In this document: in pieces, positions 16,282 through 24,788 of the stretch
Position numbering within the stretch: the stretch's first letter is position 1
Layout: each line of letters starts with the position of its first letter
Source of the DNA: Pseudomonas sp. MRSN 12121
GTDB taxonomy: Bacteria > Pseudomonadota > Gammaproteobacteria > Pseudomonadales > Pseudomonadaceae
DNA length: 64,000 nucleotides
Reading direction: 5' to 3'
Assembly: GCF_000931465.1 (NCBI RefSeq)
Contig: NZ_CP010892.1
Coordinates: 5,293,388 to 5,357,387, forward strand
The notes under the pieces: model-generated
Database searches by the model: none
The model's input: only the letters and a program-made list of their open reading frames with translations
Told to the model about the DNA's origin: nothing
Program-made: the position numbers and the translations under genes

Positions 16282-17442
16282 TCAACGGCCCTTGAACTGC
16301 GCCACGTTGGTCGCGTGGGCGGAGACGGACGCAGGGGCCGCAACACCCAGGCGCTCGCCACTCTTGGCATCAAACAGCAGGACCTTGGCCGGATCGAACT
16401 GCAAGGTCAGGGTCTCGCCGACCTGCGGCGCCACGTCCGGCGCCAGGCGGCAGCAGACCTTGGTGCCGTTGAGGTTGACGAACACCAGGGTATCGGGACC
16501 GGTCGGCTCGGTGACCTGGACCTCGGCACGCAGGGTCGGCAGGCCGTTGCCCTCGCCGTTCGCCAGGCCGATCTGCTCCGGACGGATACCGAGGATCACC
16601 TCGCGGTCCTCAAGGCCGGCGTCCTGCATGCCCAGGGGCAGCTCGCAACGGGCCTGGCCGCTGTCCAGCAGGGCCAGCAGGCGACCGTCCTTGCGTTGCA
16701 GGCGCAGGGGGATGAAGTTCATCGGCGGCGAGCCGATGAAGCTGGCCACGAACAGGTTGGCCGGGTCGTTGTAGATCTCCTTCGGCGTGCCGAACTGCTG
16801 GATGATCCCGTCCTTCATCACCGCCACCTTGTCGCCCAGGGTCATGGCCTCGATCTGGTCGTGGGTGACATAGACCGTGGTGGTCTTCAGGCGCTGGTGC
16901 ATCAGTTTCATTTCGGTGCGCATCTCGACCCGCAACTTGGCGTCGAGGTTCGACAGCGGTTCGTCGAACAGGTAGATCTTCGGCCGCCGCGCCAGCGCTC
17001 GGCCCATGGCCACGCGCTGTTGCTGGCCGCCGGACAGTTGCCCCGGCTTGCGGGCGAGCAGGTGTTCGATCTGCAGCAGCTTGGCGACGCGGGCCACTTC
17101 CTCGTCGATCTCGGCGGTGGGCATCTTGCGGATCTTCAGGCCGAAGGCGATGTTGTCGCGCACGCTCATGGTCGGATACAGCGCATAGGACTGGAACACC
17201 ATGGCGATGTCGCGGTCCTTGGGGCTCATGCCGCTGATATCTGCGTCGTCCACCAGGATCGCCCCGCCGCTGATGTTCTCCAGGCCGGCGATGCAGTTCA
17301 TCAGGGTGGATTTGCCGCAGCCAGACGGCCCCACCAGGATCAGGAACTCGCCGTCGTCGATCTTCAGCTCGATGTTCTTCAGGGTGTCCGGCAAGCCGCT
17401 GCCGTAGGTCTTGTTGACGTTGCGTAATTCGAGAGTTGCCAT
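16282..17442 (-). CDS. gtsD: Glucose ABC transporter ATP-binding protein GtsD
   Basis: A 386-residue MalK-type ATPase. Walker A is GPSGCGKST (residues 38-46), the signature LSGGQQQR lies near 135, and Walker B (KIYLFDEPLSNLDAKLR) and the switch histidine (YVTHDQ) follow. A C-terminal TOBE/MalK regulatory domain begins near 240. It energises glucose (and possibly mannose) import with GtsABC. It starts three bases after the gtsC stop in the gtsABCD-oprB operon. Confidence 0.94.
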   Translation of the reverse strand: MATLELRNVNKTYGSGLPDTLKNIELKIDDGEFLILVGPSGCGKSTLMNCIAGLENISGGAILVDDADISGMSPKDRDIAMVFQSYALYPTMSVRDNIAFGLKIRKMPTAEIDEEVARVAKLLQIEHLLARKPGQLSGGQQQRVAMGRALARRPKIYLFDEPLSNLDAKLRVEMRTEMKLMHQRLKTTTVYVTHDQIEAMTLGDKVAVMKDGIIQQFGTPKEIYNDPANLFVASFIGSPPMNFIPLRLQRKDGRLLALLDSGQARCELPLGMQDAGLEDREVILGIRPEQIGLANGEGNGLPTLRAEVQVTEPTGPDTLVFVNLNGTKVCCRLAPDVAPQVGETLTLQFDPAKVLLFDAKSGERLGVAAPASVSAHATNVAQFKGR

Positions 17443-17445
17443 CGT

Positions 17446-18291
17446 TTACCCCTTGACCGCGCCGGACGTCAGCCCACGCAGGAAATACTTGCCAGCGAAT
17501 ATGTAGACCAGCAGTGTCGGCAGCCCGGCGATCATCGCCGCCGCCATGTCAACGTTGTATTCCTTGGCCCCGGTGCTGGTGTTGACCAGGTTGTTCAGGG
17601 CCACGGTGATCGGTTGCGCATCGCCACTGGCGAACACCACGCCGAACAGGAAATCGTTCCAGATCTGGGTGAACTGCCAGATCAGGCAGACCATGATGAT
17701 CGGCACCGACATCGGCAGCAGGATCTTGCCGAAGATGGTGAAGAAGCCCGCGCCGTCCAGGCGCGCGGCCTTGACCAGGGCGTCCGGCACGCTCACGTAG
17801 TAGTTGCGGAAGAACAGCGTGGTGAACGCCAGGCCGTAGACCACATGCACCAGCACCAGGCCGGTGGTGGTGTTGGCCAGGCCGAACTTGCCGAGGGTGA
17901 AGGACGCCGGCAGCAACACGGTCTGGAACGGCAGGAAGCAGCCGAACAGCAGCAGGCCGAAGAACAGCTGCGAACCGCGGAAGCGCCACATCGACAGCAC
18001 GTAGCCGTTCAGGGCGCCGATGAAGGTCGAGATGATCACCGCCGGCACGGTGATCTTCACCGAGTTCCAGAAGTAGCCGCCCACCACGTCCCAGGCCTTG
18101 ATCCAGCCGATGCCGTCGATCACGCTCGGCCAGCTCAGCAGGTTGCCGGTGCGGATGTCTTCCGGGGTCTTGAAGCTGGTCAGCAGCATCACCACCAGCG
18201 GCACCAGGTACACCGCCGCGGCCAGCAGCAGGGTGGCGTAGATGGCCACGCGGCTGAAGCTCAGCGCCGGTCTTGCGAGCGAATCAGTCAT
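17446..18291 (-). CDS. gtsC: Glucose ABC transporter permease GtsC
   Basis: A 281-residue MalG-type permease with six membrane helices. The coupling-helix motif that contacts the ATPase is seen around VKAARLDGAGFFTIFGKILLPM. Its start overlaps the end of gtsB by eight bases, so the two permeases are probably translated together. Confidence 0.93.
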   Translation of the reverse strand: MTDSLARPALSFSRVAIYATLLLAAAVYLVPLVVMLLTSFKTPEDIRTGNLLSWPSVIDGIGWIKAWDVVGGYFWNSVKITVPAVIISTFIGALNGYVLSMWRFRGSQLFFGLLLFGCFLPFQTVLLPASFTLGKFGLANTTTGLVLVHVVYGLAFTTLFFRNYYVSVPDALVKAARLDGAGFFTIFGKILLPMSVPIIMVCLIWQFTQIWNDFLFGVVFASGDAQPITVALNNLVNTSTGAKEYNVDMAAAMIAGLPTLLVYIFAGKYFLRGLTSGAVKG

Positions 18292-19192
18292 GGCGCTTGC
18301 CTCGCAGTTCGGAATACAGGTACGGCACCAGGATGGTCAGCACGGCGCCCAGCATCAGCATGGCGCTGGCCGACCCGATGCCCATCTGCCCGCGGCTGAA
18401 GGTGAAGGAATACATGAACATCGCCGGCAGGTCGGAAGAGTAGCCAGGGCCGCCGGCGGTCATCGCCGCCACCAGGTCGAAGCTCTTGATCGCGATGTGC
18501 GCGAGGATCATGAAGGCGCTGAAGAACACCGGGCGCAGGCTCGGCAGGACGATCTTCAGGTAGATGGTCGGCAGGCTCGCGCCGTCGACCTGGGCCGCGC
18601 GGATGATCGACTGGTCGACGCCGCGCAAGCCGGCGAGGAACATCGCCATGACAAACCCCGAGGCCTGCCATACGGCGGCGATCACCAGGCAGTAGACCAC
18701 GCGGTCCTGGTCCACCAGCCAGTCCAGGCGAAAGCCTTCCCAGCCCCAGTCGCGCAGCATCTTGTCCAGGCCCAGGCCAGGGTTGAGCAGCCATTTCCAG
18801 GCGGTGCCGGTGACGATCATCGAGAGCGCCATCGGGTACAGGTAGACGGTACGGATAAAGCCTTCCTTGCGGATGCGCTGGTCCAGCAGCACCGCCAGGA
18901 ACACGCCCAGCACCAGGCTGATGCCGATGAACATGCCGCCGAACAGCGCCAGGTTCTTGCTCGCCACCCACCAGCGGTCGTTGTCCATCAGGCGCATGTA
19001 TTGCTGCAGGCCGACCCACTTGTAGCTCGGCATGAAGCTGGAATTGGTGAAGGACAGGATGAATGTCCAGAGGATGTAACCGTAAAAACCGACCAGGACG
19101 ATCAGCATGCTGGGCGCCAGGACCAGCTTGGGCAGCCAGCGCTGCAACGCGTCGAACGGTGAGGCTTTGCTGAAAACCGCGACAGAGCTCAT
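18284..19192 (-). CDS. gtsB: Glucose ABC transporter permease GtsB
   Basis: A 302-residue MalF-type permease with six membrane helices and the EAA-like loop (SIIRAAQVDGASLPTIYLKIVLP). It pairs with GtsC. The ATG at 19192 gives MSSVAVFSKASPFDALQRWL; an in-frame extension upstream reads through the REP element at 19224-19315 and is artefactual. The ribosome site is weak (GGAT). A REP pair separates it from gtsA. Confidence 0.93.
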   Translation of the reverse strand: MSSVAVFSKASPFDALQRWLPKLVLAPSMLIVLVGFYGYILWTFILSFTNSSFMPSYKWVGLQQYMRLMDNDRWWVASKNLALFGGMFIGISLVLGVFLAVLLDQRIRKEGFIRTVYLYPMALSMIVTGTAWKWLLNPGLGLDKMLRDWGWEGFRLDWLVDQDRVVYCLVIAAVWQASGFVMAMFLAGLRGVDQSIIRAAQVDGASLPTIYLKIVLPSLRPVFFSAFMILAHIAIKSFDLVAAMTAGGPGYSSDLPAMFMYSFTFSRGQMGIGSASAMLMLGAVLTILVPYLYSELRGKRHD

Positions 19193-19223
19193 CGGGATAA
19201 TCCAGTGTGGAGAAGTGAGTATC

Positions 19224-19315
19224 TGTAGGAGCGAAGCTTGCTCGCGAAGGCGGACTGACATTCAACATCGATGTCGACCGACGCACCGCCTTCGCGGGCA
19301 AGCCTCGCTCCTACA
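19224..19315. repeat. REP element pair between gtsA and gtsB
   Basis: CTGTAGGAGCGAAGCTTGCT, CGCGAAGG faces CCTTCGCGGGCAAGCCTCGC, TCCTAC. An intra-operon hairpin after the binding-protein gene could protect the gtsA message and raise its level over the permeases, as in other ABC operons. Confidence 0.85.
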
Positions 19316-19359
19316 AGGAGAGCCTCAGAACGGCCGCGGGCGTACCCGCGGCAGCGGGA

Positions 19360-20667
19360 TTACTGCGCGGCCTTGACCGCCGATGCCAGCTGCGCACTGG
19401 CCTTGACCGGGTCCGCGTCCTTGTCGTTCATGAAGTTGGTCACCACATCGAAGATCGCGCCCTGCACGGCCAGCGAAGTGGCCATGTTGTGCGCCATGCT
19501 CGGCTGCAGGCCGCCGGTCTTGTCGTCGGCCAGGAAGTCCTTGGCCGACGCCTGGGCGCAGGAGTCGAAGCCTTGCGCGGCCATGTCGTTGAGCATGTCG
19601 GTGCGTACCGGGATCGAACCCTTGTTGATGCTGAAGACCTTCTGGAAGTCCTTGCCCAGGGCGACCTTGGCCAGGTCCTGCTGCGCGGCGATGTCACCCT
19701 TGCGATCGGCCTTGAGCTTGAACACCGCCAGGGAGTCGATGTTGTAGGTGAAGGCTTTGTCGGTGCCCGGGAAGGCCACGCACTGGTAGTCCTTGCCGGC
19801 GACTTTCTTCGCCGCGGTCCACTCGCTCTTGGCCCAGTCGCCCATCATCTGCATGCCGGCCTTGCCGTTGATGACGTCGGCCGCGGCGATGTTCCAGTCA
19901 CGCCCGGCGCGGTTCGGATCCATGTAGCTGGTGACTTTCTTCAGCTCGGCGAAGGCCTTGGCCATCTCCGGGCCGGCGAGGGTCTTCTGGTCCAGGTCGA
20001 CCAGGGCTTTCTTGTAGCCGTCGGCGCCCATGACCGAGAGCACCACGTCTTCGAACACGGTGCTGTCCTGCCATGGCTGGCCGCCGTGGGCCAGGGCGAT
20101 GAAACCGGCGGCCTTGAGCTTGTCGCCGGCGGCATAGAATTCTTCGAGGGTGGTCGGGGCCTTGTCGATCCCGGCTTTCTTGAACACTTCCGGGTTGATC
20201 CACAGCCAGTTGACGCGATGGATGTTCACCGGCACGGCCACATAGTCGCCTTCATATTTCACGGTGTCGGAGACTTTCTTGGACAGCAGGCCGTCCCAGT
20301 TTTCCGACTTGGCCACGTCTTTCAGGGTATCGGTGCTGAGCAGGCCGGTGCTGCCCCACTCCTGGATGTCCGGCCCCTTGATCTGGGCGACGCCGGGCGG
20401 GTTGCCGGATACGGCGCGGCTTTTCAGCACGGTCATGGCCGTGGCACCGCCACCGCCGGCGACGGCGCCGTCCTTCCAGGTGAAACCGTCTTTTTCGACT
20501 TGGGCCTTGAGCACATCGACCGCCGCCTTTTCACCGCCGGAAGTCCACCAATGGACGACTTCCACGGAACCCTTGGTATCGGCGGCAACGGAAACGAGAG
20601 GGAAAGCGCTGAGCGGGAACAACGAAGCAACGGAAATGACAGCAGCGAGACGAGAAATCGCATTCAT
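19360..20667 (-). CDS. gtsA: Glucose ABC transporter periplasmic binding protein GtsA
   Basis: A 435-residue family-1 solute-binding protein. The signal peptide ends at about residue 29 (LVSVAA|DTKG) and the mature protein starts with VEVVHWWTSGGEKAAVDVL, typical of sugar-binding members. It captures glucose that enters through OprB. It is the first gene of gtsABCD-oprB. The ATG at 20667 follows AAAGG, with an AACAACAA motif immediately upstream. A 70-base promoter module at 20727-20796 is shared with the epimerase gene and is the likely GltR target. Confidence 0.94.
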   Translation of the reverse strand: MNAISRLAAVISVASLFPLSAFPLVSVAADTKGSVEVVHWWTSGGEKAAVDVLKAQVEKDGFTWKDGAVAGGGGATAMTVLKSRAVSGNPPGVAQIKGPDIQEWGSTGLLSTDTLKDVAKSENWDGLLSKKVSDTVKYEGDYVAVPVNIHRVNWLWINPEVFKKAGIDKAPTTLEEFYAAGDKLKAAGFIALAHGGQPWQDSTVFEDVVLSVMGADGYKKALVDLDQKTLAGPEMAKAFAELKKVTSYMDPNRAGRDWNIAAADVINGKAGMQMMGDWAKSEWTAAKKVAGKDYQCVAFPGTDKAFTYNIDSLAVFKLKADRKGDIAAQQDLAKVALGKDFQKVFSINKGSIPVRTDMLNDMAAQGFDSCAQASAKDFLADDKTGGLQPSMAHNMATSLAVQGAIFDVVTNFMNDKDADPVKASAQLASAVKAAQ

Positions 20668-20683
20668 CTGAGAGATACCTTTC

Positions 20684-20691
20684 TTGTTGTT
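20684..20691 (-). promoter_or_regulatory. Crc/Hfq-type CA motif before gtsA
   Basis: AACAACAA on the minus strand, directly upstream of the AAAGG ribosome site of gtsA; an exact AAnAAnAA match. Confidence 0.55.
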
Positions 20692-20726
20692 ATGCATGCA
20701 AGTCTGGTGCTTGCGTTGCACAGGAT

Positions 20727-20796
20727 TCTAAACAGGGGGTGGGCTCGCGCAGGTAACGAAGGGATGCGCGAATGTCACCATGCAGTTACAAAACCC
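20727..20796 (-). promoter_or_regulatory. gtsA promoter module, duplicated upstream of the epimerase gene
   Basis: Plus-strand blocks TCTAAACA (20727), AGGTAACGAAGG (20751), AATGTCACCA (20771) and TACAAAACCC (20787) recur with identical 8- and 6-base spacers at 22105-22150. On the transcribed strand the last gives a TAGAAT -10 with no good -35, as in activator-dependent promoters. The module overlaps the stop codon of the epimerase gene. GltR is the obvious candidate activator. Confidence 0.65.
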
Positions 20797-22045
20797 TCAT
20801 TCTAGACGCTTCCGCCAAAGCCGAAGCCAGGCTCGGCGCCAAGGGCAGGCGCGGAATCAGCACCGCCTGCCAGGCGTGGTACAGGTCCGGCTTGCCGGCC
20901 CAGATCTCGGCGCTGGGCCGGTTGTCGCAGCCCAGCTCGTGGTGCCAGCTGCCGTGCAGCGGGTCGATGAAGTGCTCGGCGGTGAACTCCCAGAAGCGTC
21001 GATACCAGGCTTCGTAGCGCGCATCGCCAGTGCGTTGCAGCAGGGCGCTGGCCGCCGCGCTGGCTTCGGCGTGGGTCCAGTGCAGGCGCTGGCGCACCAC
21101 CGGGCGCTGGTTCCAGTCCAGGGTGTAGACAATGCCCAGCGCGCCATCGACCTCCCAGGCGTCGCGGCAGGCGGTGTCGAACAGCTTCTGCGCATCCAGC
21201 ACCAGCCAGCCCGGGCTCAGCATGCCGGCCTGGCAGCGCGCGGCTTCCAGGTGCAGCAACAGGCGGGCCCACTCGAACGCGTGGCCGGGGGTGGTGCCGT
21301 AGGGGCGGAAACCGTCGGCCGGATGCTCGCGGTTGTAGTCCGGCAGCGCTTGCCAGTGCCGGTCGAAATGCTCGACCACCCGGTAATCGCCGGCGGCGGC
21401 CTGCTGGTGGATGAGCCGTTCGACGATGTGCAGGGCGCGGTTGAGCCAGCGCGGGTCCTGGGTGACATCGGCCAGGGCGAGGAACGCCTCGGTGGCGTGC
21501 ATGTTGCTGTTGGCGCCGCGGTAGGCCTCTTCCGCGCTCCAGTCGCGGCTGAAGGACTCGCGCATCGCGCCCTCCTCCTCGCTCCAGAAATGCGTTTCGA
21601 TGATCCGGATCGCCTCCGCCAGCAGGGCCTCGGCCCCAGGCCGCCCGGCCACCACCGCGGAACTCGCCGCCAAAGCGACGAAGGCATGCAGGTACGCCGC
21701 CTTGCCACTGTTGCCGTCGCCGTGCTCCGGCGCGGCGAACCAGCCGCCATGCTCGCTATCGCGCAGCGCGCCGTTGAGCGCGGCGATGCCGTGGTCCACC
21801 AGGGTGGCGTAGCCGGGAATGCCCTGGATATGGGCCATGGCGAAACTGTGGGTCATGCGCGCGGTGTTCATGGTGCCGGCCCGGGCGCCGCTCGGCAGGC
21901 GCCCATGCTCGTCCAGGTCGCCGAAGCCGTCCGGCAACTGTGCAGCCCGGGCGAACGCCAGCAGGCGCTGGCCCTCGGCGGCCAGCCATTGATGATGGGC
22001 AGGGGCGTTCAGCCAGCTGCTGAACGCCAGGGGAATGCTGTTCAT
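20786..22045 (-). CDS. AGE-family sugar epimerase/isomerase (mannose isomerase-like)
   Basis: A 419-residue (alpha/alpha)6-barrel of the N-acylglucosamine 2-epimerase/YihS family. The histidine motifs SNMHATEAFLAL, GTTPGHAFEWARLL and LHWTHAEASAAAS correspond to the catalytic and metal-free sugar-binding histidines of aldose-ketose isomerases. Next to a glucose/mannose ABC operon, conversion of mannose or a similar hexose to fructose is plausible. It has its own copy of the shared promoter module at 22081-22150 and an AACAACAA motif before its ribosome site. Confidence 0.87.
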   Translation of the reverse strand: MNSIPLAFSSWLNAPAHHQWLAAEGQRLLAFARAAQLPDGFGDLDEHGRLPSGARAGTMNTARMTHSFAMAHIQGIPGYATLVDHGIAALNGALRDSEHGGWFAAPEHGDGNSGKAAYLHAFVALAASSAVVAGRPGAEALLAEAIRIIETHFWSEEEGAMRESFSRDWSAEEAYRGANSNMHATEAFLALADVTQDPRWLNRALHIVERLIHQQAAAGDYRVVEHFDRHWQALPDYNREHPADGFRPYGTTPGHAFEWARLLLHLEAARCQAGMLSPGWLVLDAQKLFDTACRDAWEVDGALGIVYTLDWNQRPVVRQRLHWTHAEASAAASALLQRTGDARYEAWYRRFWEFTAEHFIDPLHGSWHHELGCDNRPSAEIWAGKPDLYHAWQAVLIPRLPLAPSLASALAEASRMRVL

Positions 22046-22055
22046 GGCGAACCTG

Positions 22056-22063
22056 TTGTTGTT
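22056..22063 (-). promoter_or_regulatory. Crc/Hfq-type CA motif before the epimerase gene
   Basis: AACAACAA, extended upstream by AAGAAC, on the minus strand just before the AGGTT ribosome site. Confidence 0.5.
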
Positions 22064-22080
22064 CTTGTCAGGGCCTTGAG

Positions 22081-22150
22081 TCTAAACAACGGGTTCGCGC
22101 GGGCAGGTAACGAAGGTCACAGGAAATGTCACCAACCCGTGACAAAGCCC
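22081..22150 (-). promoter_or_regulatory. Epimerase promoter module, twin of the gtsA promoter
   Basis: Plus-strand blocks TCTAAACA (22081), AGGTAACGAAGG (22105), AATGTCACCA (22125) and GACAAAGCCC (22141) match the gtsA module with the same inner spacers. The -10-like sequence is TAGACT on the transcribed strand, about 35 bases before the start codon. Confidence 0.65.
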
Positions 22151-22160
22151 CCCCGGCTTC

Positions 22161-22370
22161 TGTAGGAGCGAAGCTTGCTCGCGAAAAACCTCAACGATGA
22201 CCCGGTGTGGTTGAACGAACGCCGCTGCGCGGCTATCGCGGGCAAGCCTCGCTCCTACGAAGGCAGGAGCAGGACCTGACACACCCAGGATCCGTAGGAG
22301 CGAGCTTGCTCGCGATCAGCCGCCAGGCTGAGATTGGGCGCAGGCCGCGATATCGCTATCGCGGGCAAGT
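22161..22370. repeat. REP cluster (at least three units)
   Basis: Units TGTAGGAGCGAAGCTTGCTC (22161), the opposing ATCGCGGGCAAGCCTCGCTC (ending 22260), GTAGGAGCGAGCTTGCTCGC (22293) and a degenerate ATCGCGGGCAAGT (about 22358) fill the gap between gtrS and the epimerase promoter. No gene is seen in 22046-22390. Confidence 0.85.
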
Positions 22371-22390
22371 CGGATCGCCAGAAGATCTGT

Positions 22391-23860
22391 TCAGTCCATG
22401 GAACGGGGCAGGTACAGGGTCACGCGCAGGCCGCCTTCGCGCAGGTTCTGCAGGCTGACTTCGCCACCGTGGCTGTGGGCGATGTTACGTGCGATGCCCA
22501 GGCCCAGGCCGTAGCCCTGCTGCTGGCCGGACAGCCGGAAGTGTGGCTCGAACACCTGCTCCAGGCGCTGCTCCGGCACCCCGGGGCCTTCGTCGTCGAC
22601 GTGCAGGACGAAGGCGCTGGCGTCGTCCTCGATGTGCAGGTGGGCGTTCTGCCCATATTTCAGCGCGTTGTCGATCAGGTTGCCCATGCAGCGCTTGAGC
22701 GCCAGCGGCTTGCCCGGGTACGGCGCCAGCGCCCGCCCCTGCTGGGTCACGCGGCCGTTGCCGTTGGGCGCCACGTAGGGCTCCACCAGGCAGTCGAGCA
22801 CCTGGTTGAGGTCCACCGGCTCGATATTCTCGTGGATGTCGGTGTCCTTGACGCATTGCAGCGCGCCCTTGACCAGCAGCTCCAGCTCGTCCAGGTCGCG
22901 GCCGAACTTGGCCTGCAACTGCTCGTCCTCCAGCAGTTCGACCCGCAGCCGCAAGCGGGTGATGGGGGTGCGCAGGTCATGGGAAATGGCGCTGAACAAC
23001 TGGCTGCGCTCGGTCAGGTAGCGGCTGATGCGCTCGCGCATGGCATTGAAGGCGCGGCCGACTTCCACCACCTCGCTGCCGCCGCCCTCGGCCACCGGCT
23101 GCACCTCGGCCCCCAGGGACATGTCCCGCGCCGCCCGCGCCAGGCGCTTGAGCGGCCGGCTCTGCCAATGCACCAGCAGGCCGATGAACAACAGCAGGAA
23201 ACTGCTGGTCAGCACGATGAACCACACCTGCTGCGCCGGCAGCCCCTGTTCTTCGAGGCTGGTGTAGGGCTCGGGCAACAGCGAGGCGATGTACAGCCAC
23301 TCGCCCGGCGCCATCTGGATCTGCGTGACCAGGACCGGCGGGTTCACCGGTTCCAGGGTCAGCGCATAGTGCGCCCAGGAGCGCGGCAGTTCGTCGAGCT
23401 TCAGCCCGCCATTGAAAATCCGCAGGTCGCCGGGGCTGACGAAGGTCACCGAGATATAGGCATCGCTGCCCAGGGACTGGCGCAGCACTTCCTCCACCGC
23501 CTTGAGCACCGCCTGCTTGCGCGGGGTGATGGGCAGCACCTCCATGCCCAGCGGCTTGTCGTTGAGGGTCACGACAAAACGGGTGCCGCCCATGCTGCGC
23601 AACTGGTCGAGCACCAGCGGCCGGTAGGCCACCGGCAGCGAGCGAAAGTAGCTGACGCTGGCGGTCATCGAATGGGCCAGGCTGCGCGCGCTGGTGACCA
23701 GGCCCTCAAGCTGCGTGGCACGCAATTGCGACACCCAGATCACGCTGGACAGGGCCTGGGCGAACAACACCGCCAGCAGGGTCAGCAGCAACATCCGGCC
23801 GAGCAGCGAACGCGGCACCGGCACTCGCGCCAGCAGCTTGCGCGCGAACTCAGTGGGCAT
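22391..23860 (-). CDS. gtrS: Sensor histidine kinase GtrS of the glucose two-component system
   Basis: A 489-residue membrane kinase. Membrane helices at about 22-43 and 211-230 flank a periplasmic sensor domain. A HAMP linker, the HisKA box with His294 (SAISHDLRTPI) and a HATPase domain (NLIDNALKYG, DEGPGVPE, GYGLGLGIARN) follow. In Pseudomonas GtrS senses 2-ketogluconate or 6-phosphogluconate and signals to GltR. The start at 23860 overlaps the end of gltR by 11 bases. A longer in-frame start lies within gltR and is not favoured. Confidence 0.92.
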   Translation of the reverse strand: MPTEFARKLLARVPVPRSLLGRMLLLTLLAVLFAQALSSVIWVSQLRATQLEGLVTSARSLAHSMTASVSYFRSLPVAYRPLVLDQLRSMGGTRFVVTLNDKPLGMEVLPITPRKQAVLKAVEEVLRQSLGSDAYISVTFVSPGDLRIFNGGLKLDELPRSWAHYALTLEPVNPPVLVTQIQMAPGEWLYIASLLPEPYTSLEEQGLPAQQVWFIVLTSSFLLLFIGLLVHWQSRPLKRLARAARDMSLGAEVQPVAEGGGSEVVEVGRAFNAMRERISRYLTERSQLFSAISHDLRTPITRLRLRVELLEDEQLQAKFGRDLDELELLVKGALQCVKDTDIHENIEPVDLNQVLDCLVEPYVAPNGNGRVTQQGRALAPYPGKPLALKRCMGNLIDNALKYGQNAHLHIEDDASAFVLHVDDEGPGVPEQRLEQVFEPHFRLSGQQQGYGLGLGIARNIAHSHGGEVSLQNLREGGLRVTLYLPRSMD

Positions 23861-24581
23861 TGCCGGCCACCACGGTGGCCGCCAACTGGTAGCCGCTGCC
23901 ACGCACGGTGCGGATCAGCCGCGGCGGCTTCTCGGTGTCGCGCAAGCGCTGGCGCAGGCGGCTGACCGCCATGTCGACAATGCGGTCCAGGGGCATCAGT
24001 TCGCGCCCGCGGGTGGCATTGCCAATGGTGTCGCGGTCGAGGATTTCCTGGGGATGATCGAGGAACAGCTTGAGTAGGGCGAAGTCGGCGCCGGAGAGAA
24101 TCACCTCCTCGCCGTCATTGTGGAACAGCCGGTGGCTGACCATGTCCAGGCGCCACTCGTCGAAACACAGCACCTCGCCCCCGACGCGTTCCTGGGCGAA
24201 TTGCGCACGGCGCAGCAGGGCCTTGATCCGTGCCTGCAATTCGCGGGGGCTGAAGGGTTTGCCCAGGTAGTCGTCGGCGCCCAGCTCCAGGCCGATGACC
24301 CGGTCGGCTTCGTCGGAACTGGCGGTGAGCATGATGATCGGCACCTGGCCGACCCGCGGGTGCTGGCGGATCCAGCGGCACAGGCTGAAGCCGTCTTCGT
24401 CCGGCAGCATCACGTCGAGGATCACCAGGTCGCTCGGCGCCTCGTTCAGCGCCTGGCGAAAGCCGGCGCCGTCGGGCGTGCTGCGCACCTGGAAACCGGC
24501 GCGGCTGAGGTAGGTCTCCAGCAGCTCGCGTATTTCCTGGTCGTCATCAACCAACAAGATCGACTTACTGACTGAACTCAC
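23850..24581 (-). CDS. gltR: OmpR-type response regulator GltR
   Basis: A 243-residue regulator. The receiver domain has Asp12/Asp13, phospho-acceptor Asp56 (LVILDVMLP) and Lys108 (GKPFSP); a C-terminal winged helix (about 145-235, ending IRTVRGSGYQLA) binds DNA. It controls glucose transport genes (gts, oprB) with GtrS. The start is GTG at 24581, after AAAGGA. An AACAACAA motif overlaps the ribosome site, so Crc/Hfq may also control the regulator. Confidence 0.93.
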   Translation of the reverse strand: MSSVSKSILLVDDDQEIRELLETYLSRAGFQVRSTPDGAGFRQALNEAPSDLVILDVMLPDEDGFSLCRWIRQHPRVGQVPIIMLTASSDEADRVIGLELGADDYLGKPFSPRELQARIKALLRRAQFAQERVGGEVLCFDEWRLDMVSHRLFHNDGEEVILSGADFALLKLFLDHPQEILDRDTIGNATRGRELMPLDRIVDMAVSRLRQRLRDTEKPPRLIRTVRGSGYQLAATVVAGNAH

Positions 24582-24593
24582 GCGGGCCGTCCT

Positions 24594-24601
24594 TTGTTGT
24601 T
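24594..24601 (-). promoter_or_regulatory. Crc/Hfq-type CA motif before gltR
   Basis: AACAACAA on the minus strand, overlapping the AAAGGA ribosome site of gltR. Confidence 0.5.
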
Positions 24602-24655
24602 ATGAATGGGGCCGGATTATGCCTTACCGCTCAGCAAAACGTAGACACCAAGGCT

Positions 24656-24773
24656 CTGTAGCCGCTGCCGAGCCTGCGAGGCTGCGATCGACCCCGCAGG
24701 GCGCGCGGGGATCTCAAGACCGCTGAAGGCCTTCGGCCTTATCGCAGCCTCGCAAGCTCGGCAGCGGCTACAG
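24656..24773. repeat. Inverted repeat, CTGTAGCCGCTGCCGAGC family, copy 2
   Basis: CTGTAGCCGCTGCCGAGC, TGCGAGGCTGCGAT is matched by ATCGCAGCCTCGCA, AGCTCGGCAGCGGCTACAG. It fills the space between glk and gltR. Confidence 0.8.
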
Positions 24774-24788
24774 AGGCGGCGTAGTCGA

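Noticed and set aside
22161..22370. CRISPR array
   Set aside because: The repeated units are alternating inverted REPs with unequal spacing, and no cas genes are near.
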